A model generated the notes under the pieces. The model saw only the letters and a program-made list of their open reading frames with translations. It was not told where the DNA came from and did no database searches. DNA of 64,000 nt from Bacteroides luhongzhouii (GTDB lineage: Bacteria > Bacteroidota > Bacteroidia > Bacteroidales > Bacteroidaceae). The position numbers and the translations under genes were made by a program. Positions within the stretch are counted from its first letter, which is position 1. The number at the start of each line of letters is the position of its first letter. Below are positions 16,663 through 24,832 of this stretch, piece after piece. The stretch covers positions 1,302,001-1,366,000 of the forward strand of contig NZ_CP059973.1 of NCBI RefSeq assembly GCF_009193295.2, given 5' to 3'.

Positions 16663-17955
16663 ATGAATTTTGTAGAAGAATTGAGATGGCGTGGCATGTT
16701 GCAGGACATCATGCCGGGAACAGAAGAGTTGTTAAGCAAAGAGCAGGTGACTGCCTATTTGGGTATCGACCCGACTGCCGATTCGCTACACATTGGTCAC
16801 CTTTGTGGAGTGATGATCCTTCGTCATTTCCAACGCTGCGGTCATAAGCCGTTGGCACTGATCGGTGGCGCTACAGGTATGATTGGAGACCCTTCCGGAA
16901 AATCAGCAGAACGTAACCTGCTGAACGAGGAAACATTGCGTCACAATCAGGCGTGTATCAAGAAACAGCTTGCCAAGTTCCTCGACTTCGAGTCGGATGT
17001 GCCTAACCGTGCCGAACTGGTGAACAATTATGACTGGATGAAAGATTTCACTTTCCTCGATTTTGCTCGCGAAGTAGGTAAGCACATTACTGTGAACTAT
17101 ATGATGGCAAAAGACTCTGTAAAACGCCGTCTGAATGGTGAAGCGCGTGATGGATTGTCATTTACCGAGTTCACTTATCAGTTGCTTCAAGGATATGACT
17201 TCCTTCATTTGTATGAAACGAAGGGCTGTAAGCTTCAGATGGGTGGTTCCGACCAATGGGGAAACATCACTACCGGTGCCGAATTGATCCGCCGTACCAA
17301 TGGGGGAGAGGTGTTCGCATTGACTTGCCCGCTGATTACAAAAGCTGATGGTGGTAAGTTTGGTAAGACAGAATCCGGAAATATCTGGCTGGACCCTCGT
17401 TATACTTCACCTTACAAATTCTATCAGTTCTGGCTGAATGTAAGCGACTCCGATGCCGAACGTTACATCAAAATCTTCACTTCTATCGAAAAAGAAGAAA
17501 TTGAAGCGTTGATTGCCGAGCATCAGACAGCTCCGCATTTGCGTCTCCTTCAGAAACGTCTGGCTAGGGAAGTGACTGTGATGGTTCACTCTGAAGATGA
17601 TTATAACGCAGCAGTAGACGCGTCGAACATATTGTTCGGTAATGCGACTTCGGAAGCTTTACGTAAACTGGATGAAGATACTCTTCTTGCTGTATTCGAA
17701 GGAGTACCTCAATTTGAGATTTCACGTGACGCATTGGCAGAAGGAGTGAAGGCTGTCGATCTATTCGTTGATAATGCGGCCGTATTTGCGTCGAAAGGTG
17801 AAATGCGTAAGTTGGTTCAGGGCGGCGGCGTTTCGTTGAACAAAGAGAAGCTAACGGCCTTTGATCAGGTCATCACAACTGCTGACCTGCTTGATGAGAA
17901 ATATCTGCTTGTTCAGCGCGGTAAAAAGAATTATTATTTGCTGATTGCAAAGTAA
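16663..17955 (+). CDS. tyrS: Tyrosyl-tRNA synthetase TyrS
   Basis: Charges tRNA-Tyr with tyrosine. It has 430 residues: class I catalytic core with HIGH ([16 protein letters not shown], near residues 29-45), the KMSKS-equivalent KFGKT near residue 231, and a C-terminal S4-like RNA-binding domain ([14 protein letters not shown]). Own promoter upstream. No T-box-like leader is seen. Confidence 0.98.
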   Translation: MNFVEELRWRGMLQDIMPGTEELLSKEQVTAYLGIDPTADSLHIGHLCGVMILRHFQRCGHKPLALIGGATGMIGDPSGKSAERNLLNEETLRHNQACIKKQLAKFLDFESDVPNRAELVNNYDWMKDFTFLDFAREVGKHITVNYMMAKDSVKRRLNGEARDGLSFTEFTYQLLQGYDFLHLYETKGCKLQMGGSDQWGNITTGAELIRRTNGGEVFALTCPLITKADGGKFGKTESGNIWLDPRYTSPYKFYQFWLNVSDSDAERYIKIFTSIEKEEIEALIAEHQTAPHLRLLQKRLAREVTVMVHSEDDYNAAVDASNILFGNATSEALRKLDEDTLLAVFEGVPQFEISRDALAEGVKAVDLFVDNAAVFASKGEMRKLVQGGGVSLNKEKLTAFDQVITTADLLDEKYLLVQRGKKNYYLLIAK

Positions 17956-18000
17956 TAATGCACGATTCACTCGATAGAACGTAAAAAAGTGAACGAAATA

Positions 18001-18032
18001 TTTGGAGGTTTGCTTGCAAACCTCTATCTTTG
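18001..18032 (+). promoter_or_regulatory. Promoter of tRNA-Gln
   Basis: TTTG (18001-18004), 20 bases, then TATCTTTG (18025-18032): a full match to the Bacteroides -33/-7 consensus, 30 bases before the tRNA. A hairpin GAGGTTTG / CAAACCTC (18005-18012, 18017-18024) fills the spacer; it may be the tyrS terminator. Confidence 0.75.
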
Positions 18033-18062
18033 CACCGCTTTTTAACAGAAAGCACATAAGTT

Positions 18063-18133
18063 TGGACTATGGTGTAATGGTAGCACAACAGGTTTTGGTT
18101 CTGTTTGTCCAAGTTCGAATCTTGGTAGTCCAA
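18063..18133 (+). tRNA. tRNA-Gln (anticodon TTG)
   Basis: Cloverleaf visible: acceptor TGGACTA (18063-18069) with TAGTCCA (18126-18132) and discriminator A. The D-arm contains GGTGTAATGGTAGC. The anticodon arm ACAGG-TTTTGGT-TCTGT gives anticodon TTG, and the T-arm contains GTTCGAATC. CCA is not encoded, as is usual in this group. Confidence 0.97.
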
Positions 18134-18139
18134 CGTAGA

Positions 18140-18176
18140 AAGCCCTGAAAGAGACATCTTTCGGGGCTTTTTCTTT
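18140..18176 (+). terminator. Terminator of tRNA-Gln
   Basis: A 12-bp stem (18140-18151 with 18158-18169, one wobble pair), six-base loop, then TTTCTTTC. Confidence 0.85.
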
Positions 18177-18539
18177 CGTGACTCTAAAGTCGTCGTTTTG
18201 TATATCCTTATAAAGTTGAAGTATATAGGGATCAACGTATATAGAATTCATTAATCTTATTTTATTCGTTATATTGACTATTTTAATGCTTATCGTGTTG
18301 GTCGTTGAATAGCTTGTATTTTATTATGGAAGGTTCAAACTGTATTAGGTAGAAATCTCTCCCAAATCGTATTATAGTTCGTTAAAAAAGTGTACATTGC
18401 ACAGATTCTGGACATTTTTGGGGGATAATTGGAACAAAATTGCAAGGTAAACCCGTTTTCTTTTGCTATTTTTGCATCGTGTACGTAAACGAAGTGCACG
18501 TAGAAAGAGAACTTATTCAATAACTATAAATAAAAAGGT
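18177..18539. other. Non-coding leader region of kduI
   Basis: No gene seen. A -7 element TATTTTTG lies at 18467-18474. GTACGTAAACGAAGTGCACG at 18480-18499 is a partly palindromic sequence just downstream of it and could be an operator; this is not demonstrated. Confidence 0.5.
18467..18474 (+). promoter_or_regulatory. -7 promoter element for kduI
   Basis: TATTTTTG (TAnnTTTG), 66 bases before the ATG, leaving a leader of about 55 bases. Confidence 0.6.
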
Positions 18540-19382
18540 ATGAAAACGAACTATGAAATTCGCTATGCTGCGCATCCTGAAGATGCAAAAAGTTATGATA
18601 CTACAAGAATTCGTAGAGATTTCTTAATCGAAAAGATATTTGTCCCCAATGAAGTGAATATGGTATATTCCATGTACGACCGTATGGTGGTAGGTGGTGC
18701 GCTGCCGGTAGGAGAGGTGCTGGCGCTTGAAGCAATCGATCCGCTGAAAGCTCCGTTCTTCCTCACTCGTCGCGAAATGGGTATCTACAATGTCGGCGGT
18801 CCCGGTATTGTGAAAGCAGGCGACGCGGAGTTCGAACTGGACTATAAAGAAGCTCTTTATCTGGGTTCGGGTGATCGTGAAGTGACTTTCGAAAGCAAAG
18901 ACGCAGCCCATCCTGCCAAATTCTACTTCAACTCACTGACTGCACATCGCAACTATCCCGACCGCAAGGTGACGAAAGCCGATGCCGTAGTAGCCGAAAT
19001 GGGTTCTTTGGAAGGCTCCAACCACCGTAATATCAATAAGATGCTGGTGAATCAGGTGTTACCCACCTGCCAGTTGCAGATGGGCATGACGGAACTGGCT
19101 CCGGGAAGTGTATGGAACACGATGCCGGCCCACGTACACAGCCGTCGTATGGAAGCTTACTTCTATTTCGAGATTCCCGAAGATCATGCTATCTGCCACT
19201 TTATGGGTGAGGTAGGCGAAACACGTCACGTATGGATGAAAGGCGATCAGGCAGTTCTTTCACCCGAATGGTCCATCCACTCGGCTGCTGCTACCCACAA
19301 CTATACTTTTATCTGGGGAATGGGTGGTGAGAACCTCGACTATGGCGATCAGGACTTCTCATTGATTACAGACTTGAAATAA
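18540..19382 (+). CDS. kduI: 5-dehydro-4-deoxy-D-glucuronate isomerase KduI
   Basis: Isomerises 5-keto-4-deoxyuronate, the product of pectate and glycosaminoglycan lyases, to 2,5-diketo-3-deoxygluconate. It has 280 residues, a bicupin fold, and the zinc-binding motif PAHVHSRRMEAYFYFE near residue 198. KduD follows after 41 bases, giving the next step of the pathway. Own promoter. No lyase or SusCD gene is nearby, so the substrate comes from loci elsewhere. Confidence 0.96.
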   Translation: MKTNYEIRYAAHPEDAKSYDTTRIRRDFLIEKIFVPNEVNMVYSMYDRMVVGGALPVGEVLALEAIDPLKAPFFLTRREMGIYNVGGPGIVKAGDAEFELDYKEALYLGSGDREVTFESKDAAHPAKFYFNSLTAHRNYPDRKVTKADAVVAEMGSLEGSNHRNINKMLVNQVLPTCQLQMGMTELAPGSVWNTMPAHVHSRRMEAYFYFEIPEDHAICHFMGEVGETRHVWMKGDQAVLSPEWSIHSAAATHNYTFIWGMGGENLDYGDQDFSLITDLK

Positions 19383-19423
19383 CAAAATCCAATAGTTTTC
19401 CTAATTTAATAATAAAAAGAATT

Positions 19424-20227
19424 ATGAATCAGTATTTGAATTTTTCTTTGGAAGGTAAAGTAGCGCTCGTTACAGGTGCTTCTTATGGTATCGGTTTTGC
19501 TATTGCTTCTGCATTCGCAGAACAAGGTGCAACTGTTTGTTTTAACGACATCAATCAAGAGTTGGTAGACAAAGGAATGGCAGCTTATGCAGAAAAAGGT
19601 ATCAAAGCTCACGGTTATGTATGCGACGTGACAGACGAACCGGCTGTTCAAGCTATGGTGGCTACGATTGCCAAAGAAGTAGGTACAATTGATATCCTTG
19701 TAAATAACGCAGGTATTATCCGTCGTGTTCCTATGCACGAGATGGATGCTGCTGATTTCCGTCGTGTAATCGACATCGACTTGAATGCTCCGTTCATCGT
19801 TGCTAAGGCTGTTCTGCCTGCTATGATGGAAAAACGTGCAGGTAAGATCATCAACATCTGCTCTATGATGTCCGAACTGGGTCGTGAAACTGTATCCGCT
19901 TATGCTGCCGCTAAGGGTGGTCTGAAGATGCTGACTCGCAATATCTGCTCTGAATATGGTGAATACAACATTCAGTGTAACGGTATCGGCCCGGGTTACA
20001 TCGCTACTCCGCAAACTGCTCCTCTTCGTGAGAAACAAGCAGATGGAAGCCGTCACCCATTCGATTCATTCATCTGCGCCAAGACTCCTGCCGGTCGTTG
20101 GTTGGATCCTGAAGAACTGACAGGCCCTGCCGTGTTCCTTGCTTCTGAAGCTTCTAACGCTGTCAACGGCCACGTTCTTTATGTAGATGGTGGTATCCTT
20201 GCTTATATCGGAAAACAGCCGAAATAA
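19424..20227 (+). CDS. kduD: SDR dehydrogenase KduD (2-deoxy-D-gluconate 3-dehydrogenase / gluconate 5-dehydrogenase)
   Basis: NAD(P)-dependent short-chain dehydrogenase of 267 residues. Cofactor motif TGASYGIG near residue 18, NNAGI near residue 93, catalytic serine in ICSMMSELG and YAAAK (Tyr/Lys) near residue 160. Next to kduI it should reduce diketo-deoxygluconate to 2-keto-3-deoxygluconate. Databases often call this Bacteroides enzyme gluconate 5-dehydrogenase; the sequence does not separate the two. A terminator follows. Confidence 0.88.
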   Translation: MNQYLNFSLEGKVALVTGASYGIGFAIASAFAEQGATVCFNDINQELVDKGMAAYAEKGIKAHGYVCDVTDEPAVQAMVATIAKEVGTIDILVNNAGIIRRVPMHEMDAADFRRVIDIDLNAPFIVAKAVLPAMMEKRAGKIINICSMMSELGRETVSAYAAAKGGLKMLTRNICSEYGEYNIQCNGIGPGYIATPQTAPLREKQADGSRHPFDSFICAKTPAGRWLDPEELTGPAVFLASEASNAVNGHVLYVDGGILAYIGKQPK

Positions 20228-20248
20228 TGTAAGATAGAAGAGATTCCG

Positions 20249-20304
20249 ATAAGGTGATAGAATGGCAAAGAGCATCCTCTTTTCATCTGTCACCTTATTT
20301 TTTA
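20249..20304 (+). terminator. Terminator of kduI-kduD
   Basis: ATAAGGTGA (20249-20257) pairs with TCACCTTAT (20290-20298), followed by a T-run. The loop is 32 bases. Confidence 0.65.
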
Positions 20305-20335
20305 TCATTCCCTTTGCAGGAGCTATAGGACCGAC

Positions 20336-20445
20336 TTGCTGGATATATATACCCACCGTGGTGAATCTATATATCCAATACGGTGGACATATATGGCTAG
20401 CACGGTGGATCTATATATCCAACAGGTGCGGATATAATGGCCTCT
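20336..20445. repeat. Imperfect repeats and palindromes between kduD and DUF4861
   Basis: Three to four degenerate units of about 22-28 bases share CGGTGGA and CTATATATCCA. The segment TGGATATATATA (20338-20349) is complementary to later TATATATCCA copies, so several alternative hairpins can form. Function unknown; it lies in the upstream region of the DUF4861 gene. Confidence 0.6.
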
Positions 20446-20485
20446 ATTTGCAAAATATATATTATTCATTCAATGTAGACTAATT

Positions 20486-21727
20486 ATGAAAAAGATATTA
20501 ATTCTGTTTGCTGTAGCCTTGATAGTGTTTGCTTCTTGTGCCGACAGTAAACAGTCAATGACAATCACAGTGACCAATCCGTTGGCTCTTGAACGGGTGG
20601 GAGAGATGGTTGAAGTGCCGATGAGCGATGTTGTTGCCAAGTTGAAACTGGCAGATACAGCGCAGATTGTAGTGCTTGATGTTGACGGTCAGCAAGTGCC
20701 TTATCAGGTGACGTATGACGAAAAGGTTGTTTTCCCCGTTGCAGTAGAAGCGAACGGGACGGCTATTTATACTATTCAACCGGGTACACCGGCACCTTTC
20801 GATGTCGTTGCTTGCGGTAAATATTATCCCGAACGTCTGGACGACGTTGCCTGGGAGAATGATCTTGGCGGATTCCGTGCGTATGGTCCTGCTTTGCAAG
20901 CCCGCGGAGAGCGTGGTTTCGGCTACGACCTTTTCACGAAGTACAACACAACAGAGCCGATTCTGGAATCTCTCTATGCTGAAGAACTGAATCCTGAAAA
21001 GCGTGCCAAGATAGCTGAATTGAAAAAGACAGATCCTAAAGCCGCTTCCGAACTGCACAACGCTATCTCTTACCATATTGATCACGGATATGGCATGGAT
21101 TGCTATGCCGTAGGACCTACGTTGGGTGCCGGTGTTGCTGCTCTGATGGCGGGTGACACTATTATTTATCCATATTGCTATCGTACACAGGAAATTCTTG
21201 ATAATGGCCCGTTGCGTTTCACGGTGAAGCTGGAATTTAATCCGCTGGTAGTCCGTGGAGACTCAAATGTAGTGGAAACACGTGTGATCTCTCTGGATGC
21301 AGGTTCTTATCTCAACAAAACGATTGTTTCATATACCAATCTGAAAGAAGCAATGCCGGTGACTACCGGACTTGTGTTGCGTGAACCGGACGGTGCGACT
21401 GTGGCAGATGCTGCCAATGGTTATATCACTTACGTAGATCCTACAACAGATCGTAGTGGTGCAAACGGCAAGATATTTGTCGGTGCTGCATTTCCTGCAC
21501 AGGTGAAAGAAGCGAAAGTGGTTCTTCTTTCTGAAAAGGAAAAGAAAGAACGCGGCGGAGCCGACGGTCACGTATTGGCTGTCAGCGAATATGAGCCGGG
21601 TTCTGAATATACTTATTACTGGGGTTCTGCCTGGGATAAGGCTGCTATCAAGACTCCGGATGCCTGGAATAAATATATGGCTGAATATGCGCAGAAGTTG
21701 CGCACACCGCTGACAGTGGTATATTGA
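20486..21727 (+). CDS. DUF4861 lipoprotein
   Basis: Exported lipoprotein of 413 residues: signal with lipobox FASC (C18), then a beta-rich domain of the DUF4861 family (ENDLGGFRAYGPALQARGER, GYGMDCYAVGPTLGAG, YYWGSAWDKA). The family travels with pectin and uronate utilisation genes, and here follows kduI-kduD. A lyase- or hydrolase-like role on uronates has been suggested for relatives; the sequence alone does not prove it. A repeat region and a separate promoter may control it independently of kduI-kduD. Confidence 0.82.
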   Translation: MKKILILFAVALIVFASCADSKQSMTITVTNPLALERVGEMVEVPMSDVVAKLKLADTAQIVVLDVDGQQVPYQVTYDEKVVFPVAVEANGTAIYTIQPGTPAPFDVVACGKYYPERLDDVAWENDLGGFRAYGPALQARGERGFGYDLFTKYNTTEPILESLYAEELNPEKRAKIAELKKTDPKAASELHNAISYHIDHGYGMDCYAVGPTLGAGVAALMAGDTIIYPYCYRTQEILDNGPLRFTVKLEFNPLVVRGDSNVVETRVISLDAGSYLNKTIVSYTNLKEAMPVTTGLVLREPDGATVADAANGYITYVDPTTDRSGANGKIFVGAAFPAQVKEAKVVLLSEKEKKERGGADGHVLAVSEYEPGSEYTYYWGSAWDKAAIKTPDAWNKYMAEYAQKLRTPLTVVY

Positions 21728-21752
21728 TGTGTTGAATTGCTTTTCCAATAGA

Positions 21753-21793
21753 TTAAGCAAAGGTTTCTTTTCACCAAAGAAACCTTTGCTTAA
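21753..21793. terminator. Bidirectional terminator
   Basis: Perfect 18-bp inverted repeat (21753-21770 with 21776-21793, loop TCACC) between two convergent genes, with A/T tracts on both sides. Confidence 0.88.
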
Positions 21794-21849
21794 TTTTATC
21801 TTCCTGAAAAAGAAAGAAAGTTTTTGTGTTATAACATAACGCCTTTGAA

Positions 21850-22320
21850 TTATCTCGTAAAAGCGTGTTGTTCGTAATATTCGTATGTTGTTCCGTCTTC
21901 TTTCTCTTTTTCACGAAGTTCATAGACTAATTCATTTTCTGTCATTGTGGTTATTGTCCACACTTCTGTGTAATTATCCTCTTCAGTGTCGATGAGAGTC
22001 AGCTTATTACCGGAGTAGCTCCATGTACCATGATAATAATTAGTACTTCCGGAGGAGTTGTAGACATCTTTTTCTACATACGTACCGTCTTCCTTGAACT
22101 CTATGGAATAACGGTTGGTTCCATTTACAAAATCTTCTTTAGAGTCACTTACCTTTTCACCATCTTCCCATTCTTGTGAAAGATAATACACTCCATTCCA
22201 TGTTCCTAACAATAAATCGCGTGAACCGACAGCGTCGTCATCGTCGTCGCCACAGGAATAAATGCTGAACGACAGTAATACTGCAACTATGCAAACGCTT
22301 GCTTTCCAGATTGTTTTCAT
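21850..22320 (-). CDS. Lipocalin-like lipoprotein
   Basis: A 156-residue lipoprotein: signal with lipobox YSCG (C23) and an acidic run after it (GDDDDDAVG), then the pattern LLGTWNGVYY, YSIEFKEDGTYVEKD, YHGTWSYSGNKLTLID typical of small lipocalin-like domains in Bacteroides. Probably surface or periplasmic; ligand unknown. It is the last gene of a minus-strand run of secreted proteins starting at 24336, 49 bases after the DUF4468 gene. Confidence 0.78.
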   Translation of the reverse strand: MKTIWKASVCIVAVLLSFSIYSCGDDDDDAVGSRDLLLGTWNGVYYLSQEWEDGEKVSDSKEDFVNGTNRYSIEFKEDGTYVEKDVYNSSGSTNYYHGTWSYSGNKLTLIDTEEDNYTEVWTITTMTENELVYELREKEKEDGTTYEYYEQHAFTR

Positions 22321-22369
22321 AATAAATTGTTTTAATTGTTTGATTTTGAGATGATTCGTTTTTTAGACT

Positions 22370-23092
22370 CTATTTGATAATAGTTTCCACATGTCCGTTC
22401 TTGAAGAACAGGTAGAACGAGCTGGAATACATCCATTGTACTTCTCCATTTGATTCTTGAATAGTCTGCGGTTTGCCGAAAGCCAGTAGACATTCATCTT
22501 CCGTCATGCCTTTCACCGGCTTGTTGATGTTGATTTCATTCCAGTGAGTAATCGGTGAAAGCTGGTTCGTTATGATGAAGTCGAACATTTTGTTCAATAC
22601 TTGCGATTCAACCTGTACGAAATCATCCATGATTTCTTTGTGAGATGCTTTCTTGTCCGGTTGTAGCTTCTCCATAGGAGTGATTTTTTTCATTATCACT
22701 GCTGATGACTCTATCCGTATATTGGAAAGATAATAAACCAGTTTACCGTCCTTTACTTGAAACAGGGCTTTACAATAGTAAGTATTCTTTTGGCTTGAGT
22801 CTGCCTGCGAGGCAAGTATCAGATCGCAACTGAAGTTTTTAGCCGGTACGTTGACCTCCGCTATTCCTTCCCGTAACTGTGGACAGACATTCTTGACAAT
22901 CCATAGCAGTGCATTAGCGTAGATGTTTTCGTCTTGCATATCGCTGAAAGGGGTAAATCCGCTGACCACATATTTATTGCCGTCTGCACTGACAGGATAG
23001 CTCTTTTTCTGTTCGGTGAAAGTCTGTGCTGTTAGTGGGATAATTCCTACCAGTAGATACAAGATTACCAGAAATTGTCGTTTGGTCATCAT
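22370..23092 (-). CDS. DUF4468-like exported protein
   Basis: A 240-residue exported protein with a signal peptide ending near TAQ (residue 23). The N-terminal half (KYPVSADGNKYVV-like start, then FQVKDGKLVYYLSNIRIES) resembles the DUF4468 domain. The C-terminus (GMTEDECLLAFGKPQTI, QWMYSSSFYLFFKNGHVETI) resembles the SmpA/OmlA small domain. Probably periplasmic. The DUF4468 call is moderate. Same strand and spacing as its secreted neighbours, suggesting one operon. Confidence 0.65.
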   Translation of the reverse strand: MMTKRQFLVILYLLVGIIPLTAQTFTEQKKSYPVSADGNKYVVSGFTPFSDMQDENIYANALLWIVKNVCPQLREGIAEVNVPAKNFSCDLILASQADSSQKNTYYCKALFQVKDGKLVYYLSNIRIESSAVIMKKITPMEKLQPDKKASHKEIMDDFVQVESQVLNKMFDFIITNQLSPITHWNEININKPVKGMTEDECLLAFGKPQTIQESNGEVQWMYSSSFYLFFKNGHVETIIK

Positions 23093-23194
23093 ATTCCGTT
23101 CTTTTTAAGAAAACAGCATCCACGGCCCTTTTTGTGAAAAGAAAAGATCGTGGACGCTGAATAAATAATATGGTTTATTGAGGTTTGGTTGTCC

Positions 23195-23830
23195 TTAGAA
23201 GGCAATACCCAGACGAATCATAAAGTTACTGGTTTTGAATCCGTCGGCATCGCTGAATGCATCTATAAATCCGCGTTGGTAGGTGAGATCCAGATTGAAA
23301 CGGTCATACCAGACTCCTACGCCGATATTCATACCGGCATCAAAATGATTGTAGTCAACCTCCATATAATCTGCATAATCACCCCAACTGATGCTTTCTC
23401 CATCTTCTTTCATTTTGCTTGTGTAATCGTAACTAGCGAAGACTCCTACATGCGGGTCGATACGGACGTTGTCCGCTACAGCAAATTTCCATCCGAATGT
23501 GAACGGAGAATATTGTATGTTGTGAGCCATACATTTCGTGTCGTCCACTTTGAAACCACGGGAGCCAAGTCCAAACTCCATCCCCCAGTATCCTCCTGTA
23601 CTGCCTAAAGGCTTCTGATAACCAAATGTTGCGTTATATCCGATGTTTGAATCAGCTCCTTCGGTCCCGTCACCGGAGAAATTCATGATATTCAAACCTG
23701 CACGTAAGAACCATTGTGTGCTGCTGGCTTGCTTCTCTGTTTTGACGATTGCGCTTCTGGATGATACGATTTGCGCTTGAGCTCCTACGCACAGTAAAAG
23801 TGCGGCAACCATTGATAGTACTTTTTTCAT
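23195..23830 (-). CDS. Outer-membrane beta-barrel protein
   Basis: A 211-residue protein: signal peptide ending at AQA (about residue 19), then alternating strands rich in G, Y and F, and a C-terminal barrel strand ending in phenylalanine (TSNFMIRLGIAF). This fits small porin-family barrels (OmpW/PorT-like). No specific function can be read. It starts 20 bases downstream of the 23851-24336 gene, so the two are probably cotranscribed. Confidence 0.82.
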   Translation of the reverse strand: MKKVLSMVAALLLCVGAQAQIVSSRSAIVKTEKQASSTQWFLRAGLNIMNFSGDGTEGADSNIGYNATFGYQKPLGSTGGYWGMEFGLGSRGFKVDDTKCMAHNIQYSPFTFGWKFAVADNVRIDPHVGVFASYDYTSKMKEDGESISWGDYADYMEVDYNHFDAGMNIGVGVWYDRFNLDLTYQRGFIDAFSDADGFKTSNFMIRLGIAF

Positions 23831-23850
23831 TGTTATTGATATTTTAGTGA

Positions 23851-24336
23851 TTAATTCTTATTCTTAACGACGGGCGCTATCTGGCTTTTTCCATCTGTGG
23901 GTGACAACTTCTGTAGGCGAATCCATTCGTAATCGTCCTTAGTGGCCGGATGCCAGTTGACGAAAATTCCGGGATAACCTACCACCGTAACCGTGTACCC
24001 ACCTGTTTTTTCATTATCTTCCACTTTGAAAGTGGCCCCCATGATGACGTCGCAATTATATTTAATGGTGGACAGATAAGTCCCCCATGCACGAATATTG
24101 TCCAGTTCCCCTTTCATGGCGATTTCCACTTCTTCTTTGCTTAGTGACCATTCATCCTTTATCCGCCCTTTATCTTCAAGTATTTTCACCTCGACGACTG
24201 TAGGTTTCATGCATACCTCTGTGACTGCGTCACCTGCACGTGCTTGTGCGTCACGGAATTTGAAGGTCGTTTTTTGCGCATAGGTTGCTATGGCGCAAGT
24301 CAAAACTAATGCAATTAATAAAACAAGTCTTTTCAT
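23851..24336 (-). CDS. Small exported protein of unknown function
   Basis: A 161-residue protein with a clean signal peptide (MKRLVLLIALVLTCAIATYA). The mature part is basic and strand-rich (CDVIMGATFKVEDNEKTGGY, VVGYPGIFVNW). I chose the ATG at 24336 because the signal peptide starts there and a -7 element lies 27 bases upstream; a longer open frame reaches 24495 but lacks export features. It is the first gene of the secreted-protein run. No family recognised. Confidence 0.72.
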   Translation of the reverse strand: MKRLVLLIALVLTCAIATYAQKTTFKFRDAQARAGDAVTEVCMKPTVVEVKILEDKGRIKDEWSLSKEEVEIAMKGELDNIRAWGTYLSTIKYNCDVIMGATFKVEDNEKTGGYTVTVVGYPGIFVNWHPATKDDYEWIRLQKLSPTDGKSQIAPVVKNKN

Positions 24337-24362
24337 ATCTGATGAGTTTTGTTGATATGTCG

Positions 24363-24370
24363 CAAAGGTA
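24363..24370 (-). promoter_or_regulatory. -7 promoter element of the secreted-protein run
   Basis: Minus strand TACCTTTG, matching TAnnTTTG, 27 bases upstream of the ATG at 24336. Confidence 0.65.
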
Positions 24371-24430
24371 TGTGAAAGAAACATAGCAGCGGGAGAAAAC
24401 ATAGTTCCAACAAGTAGACAGAAATGTATC

Positions 24431-24661
24431 TTATTTGGATACATTGACGGAGTTGCTATTGTTGATGTCGTTGGATAAGTCGCGGAAAAAGTCATGGTTG
24501 AGGATGCAGGATATACGCCATAGCAGATGAATGTCGATATTCTCTTTTCTGAAAATCTTGTAGACGTTGGGCCGGGTACAACATAATTGAGTAGCGAACC
24601 AAGTGACTGTGCGCCCTTGTTCGTGAAGTTTTTGTTCGATCAGCTGTCCGGCATGAACCAT
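24431..24661 (-). CDS. Small XRE/Cro-type helix-turn-helix protein
   Basis: A 76-residue protein whose first 60 residues fit a five-helix Cro/C1 domain (LIEQKLHEQGRTVTWFATQL, then CTRPNVYKIFRK as recognition helix, and LLWRISCILNHDFFRDLS). Likely DNA-binding. It lies just upstream of the secreted-protein run on the same strand, ending about 60 bases before that run's promoter, and could regulate it. The long structured segment at 24743-24832 lies upstream of its start. Confidence 0.75.
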   Translation of the reverse strand: MVHAGQLIEQKLHEQGRTVTWFATQLCCTRPNVYKIFRKENIDIHLLWRISCILNHDFFRDLSNDINNSNSVNVSK

Positions 24662-24742
24662 GTGATGACTCCTGTATACTATGTCCCTGATTCCCGCAGA
24701 CGGACGGATTGGTATGTTCGGTAATGGAGAATATACAGAAAA

Positions 24743-24832
24743 GGCGTGGGAATCTCACCTTCGTTCGTTCTGTGTTTCAAGGCCTTCGCAATGCCATATC
24801 ACCGAGAACGAACAACGCAGAAAGCCCACGCC
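24743..24832. ncRNA. Large hairpin, candidate structured RNA or palindromic element
   Basis: GGCGTGGG (24743-24750) pairs with CCCACGCC (24825-24832), and inside it GTTCGTTCT (24763-24771) pairs with AGAACGAAC (24805-24813). TTCTGTGTT (24768-24776) can alternatively pair with AACGCAGAA (24815-24823), so two mutually exclusive folds exist. On the minus strand it would form a leader for the HTH gene; a -7 match TACATTTG is at 25051-25058. Class not recognised. Confidence 0.5.

Noticed and set aside
20336..20445. CRISPR array
   Set aside because: Repeats are few, degenerate, partly inverted and without regular unique spacers; no cas genes nearby.
21753..21793. Perfect 18-bp palindrome as a novel element
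   Set aside because: Position between convergent stops and the A/T tracts on both sides explain it as a bidirectional terminator.
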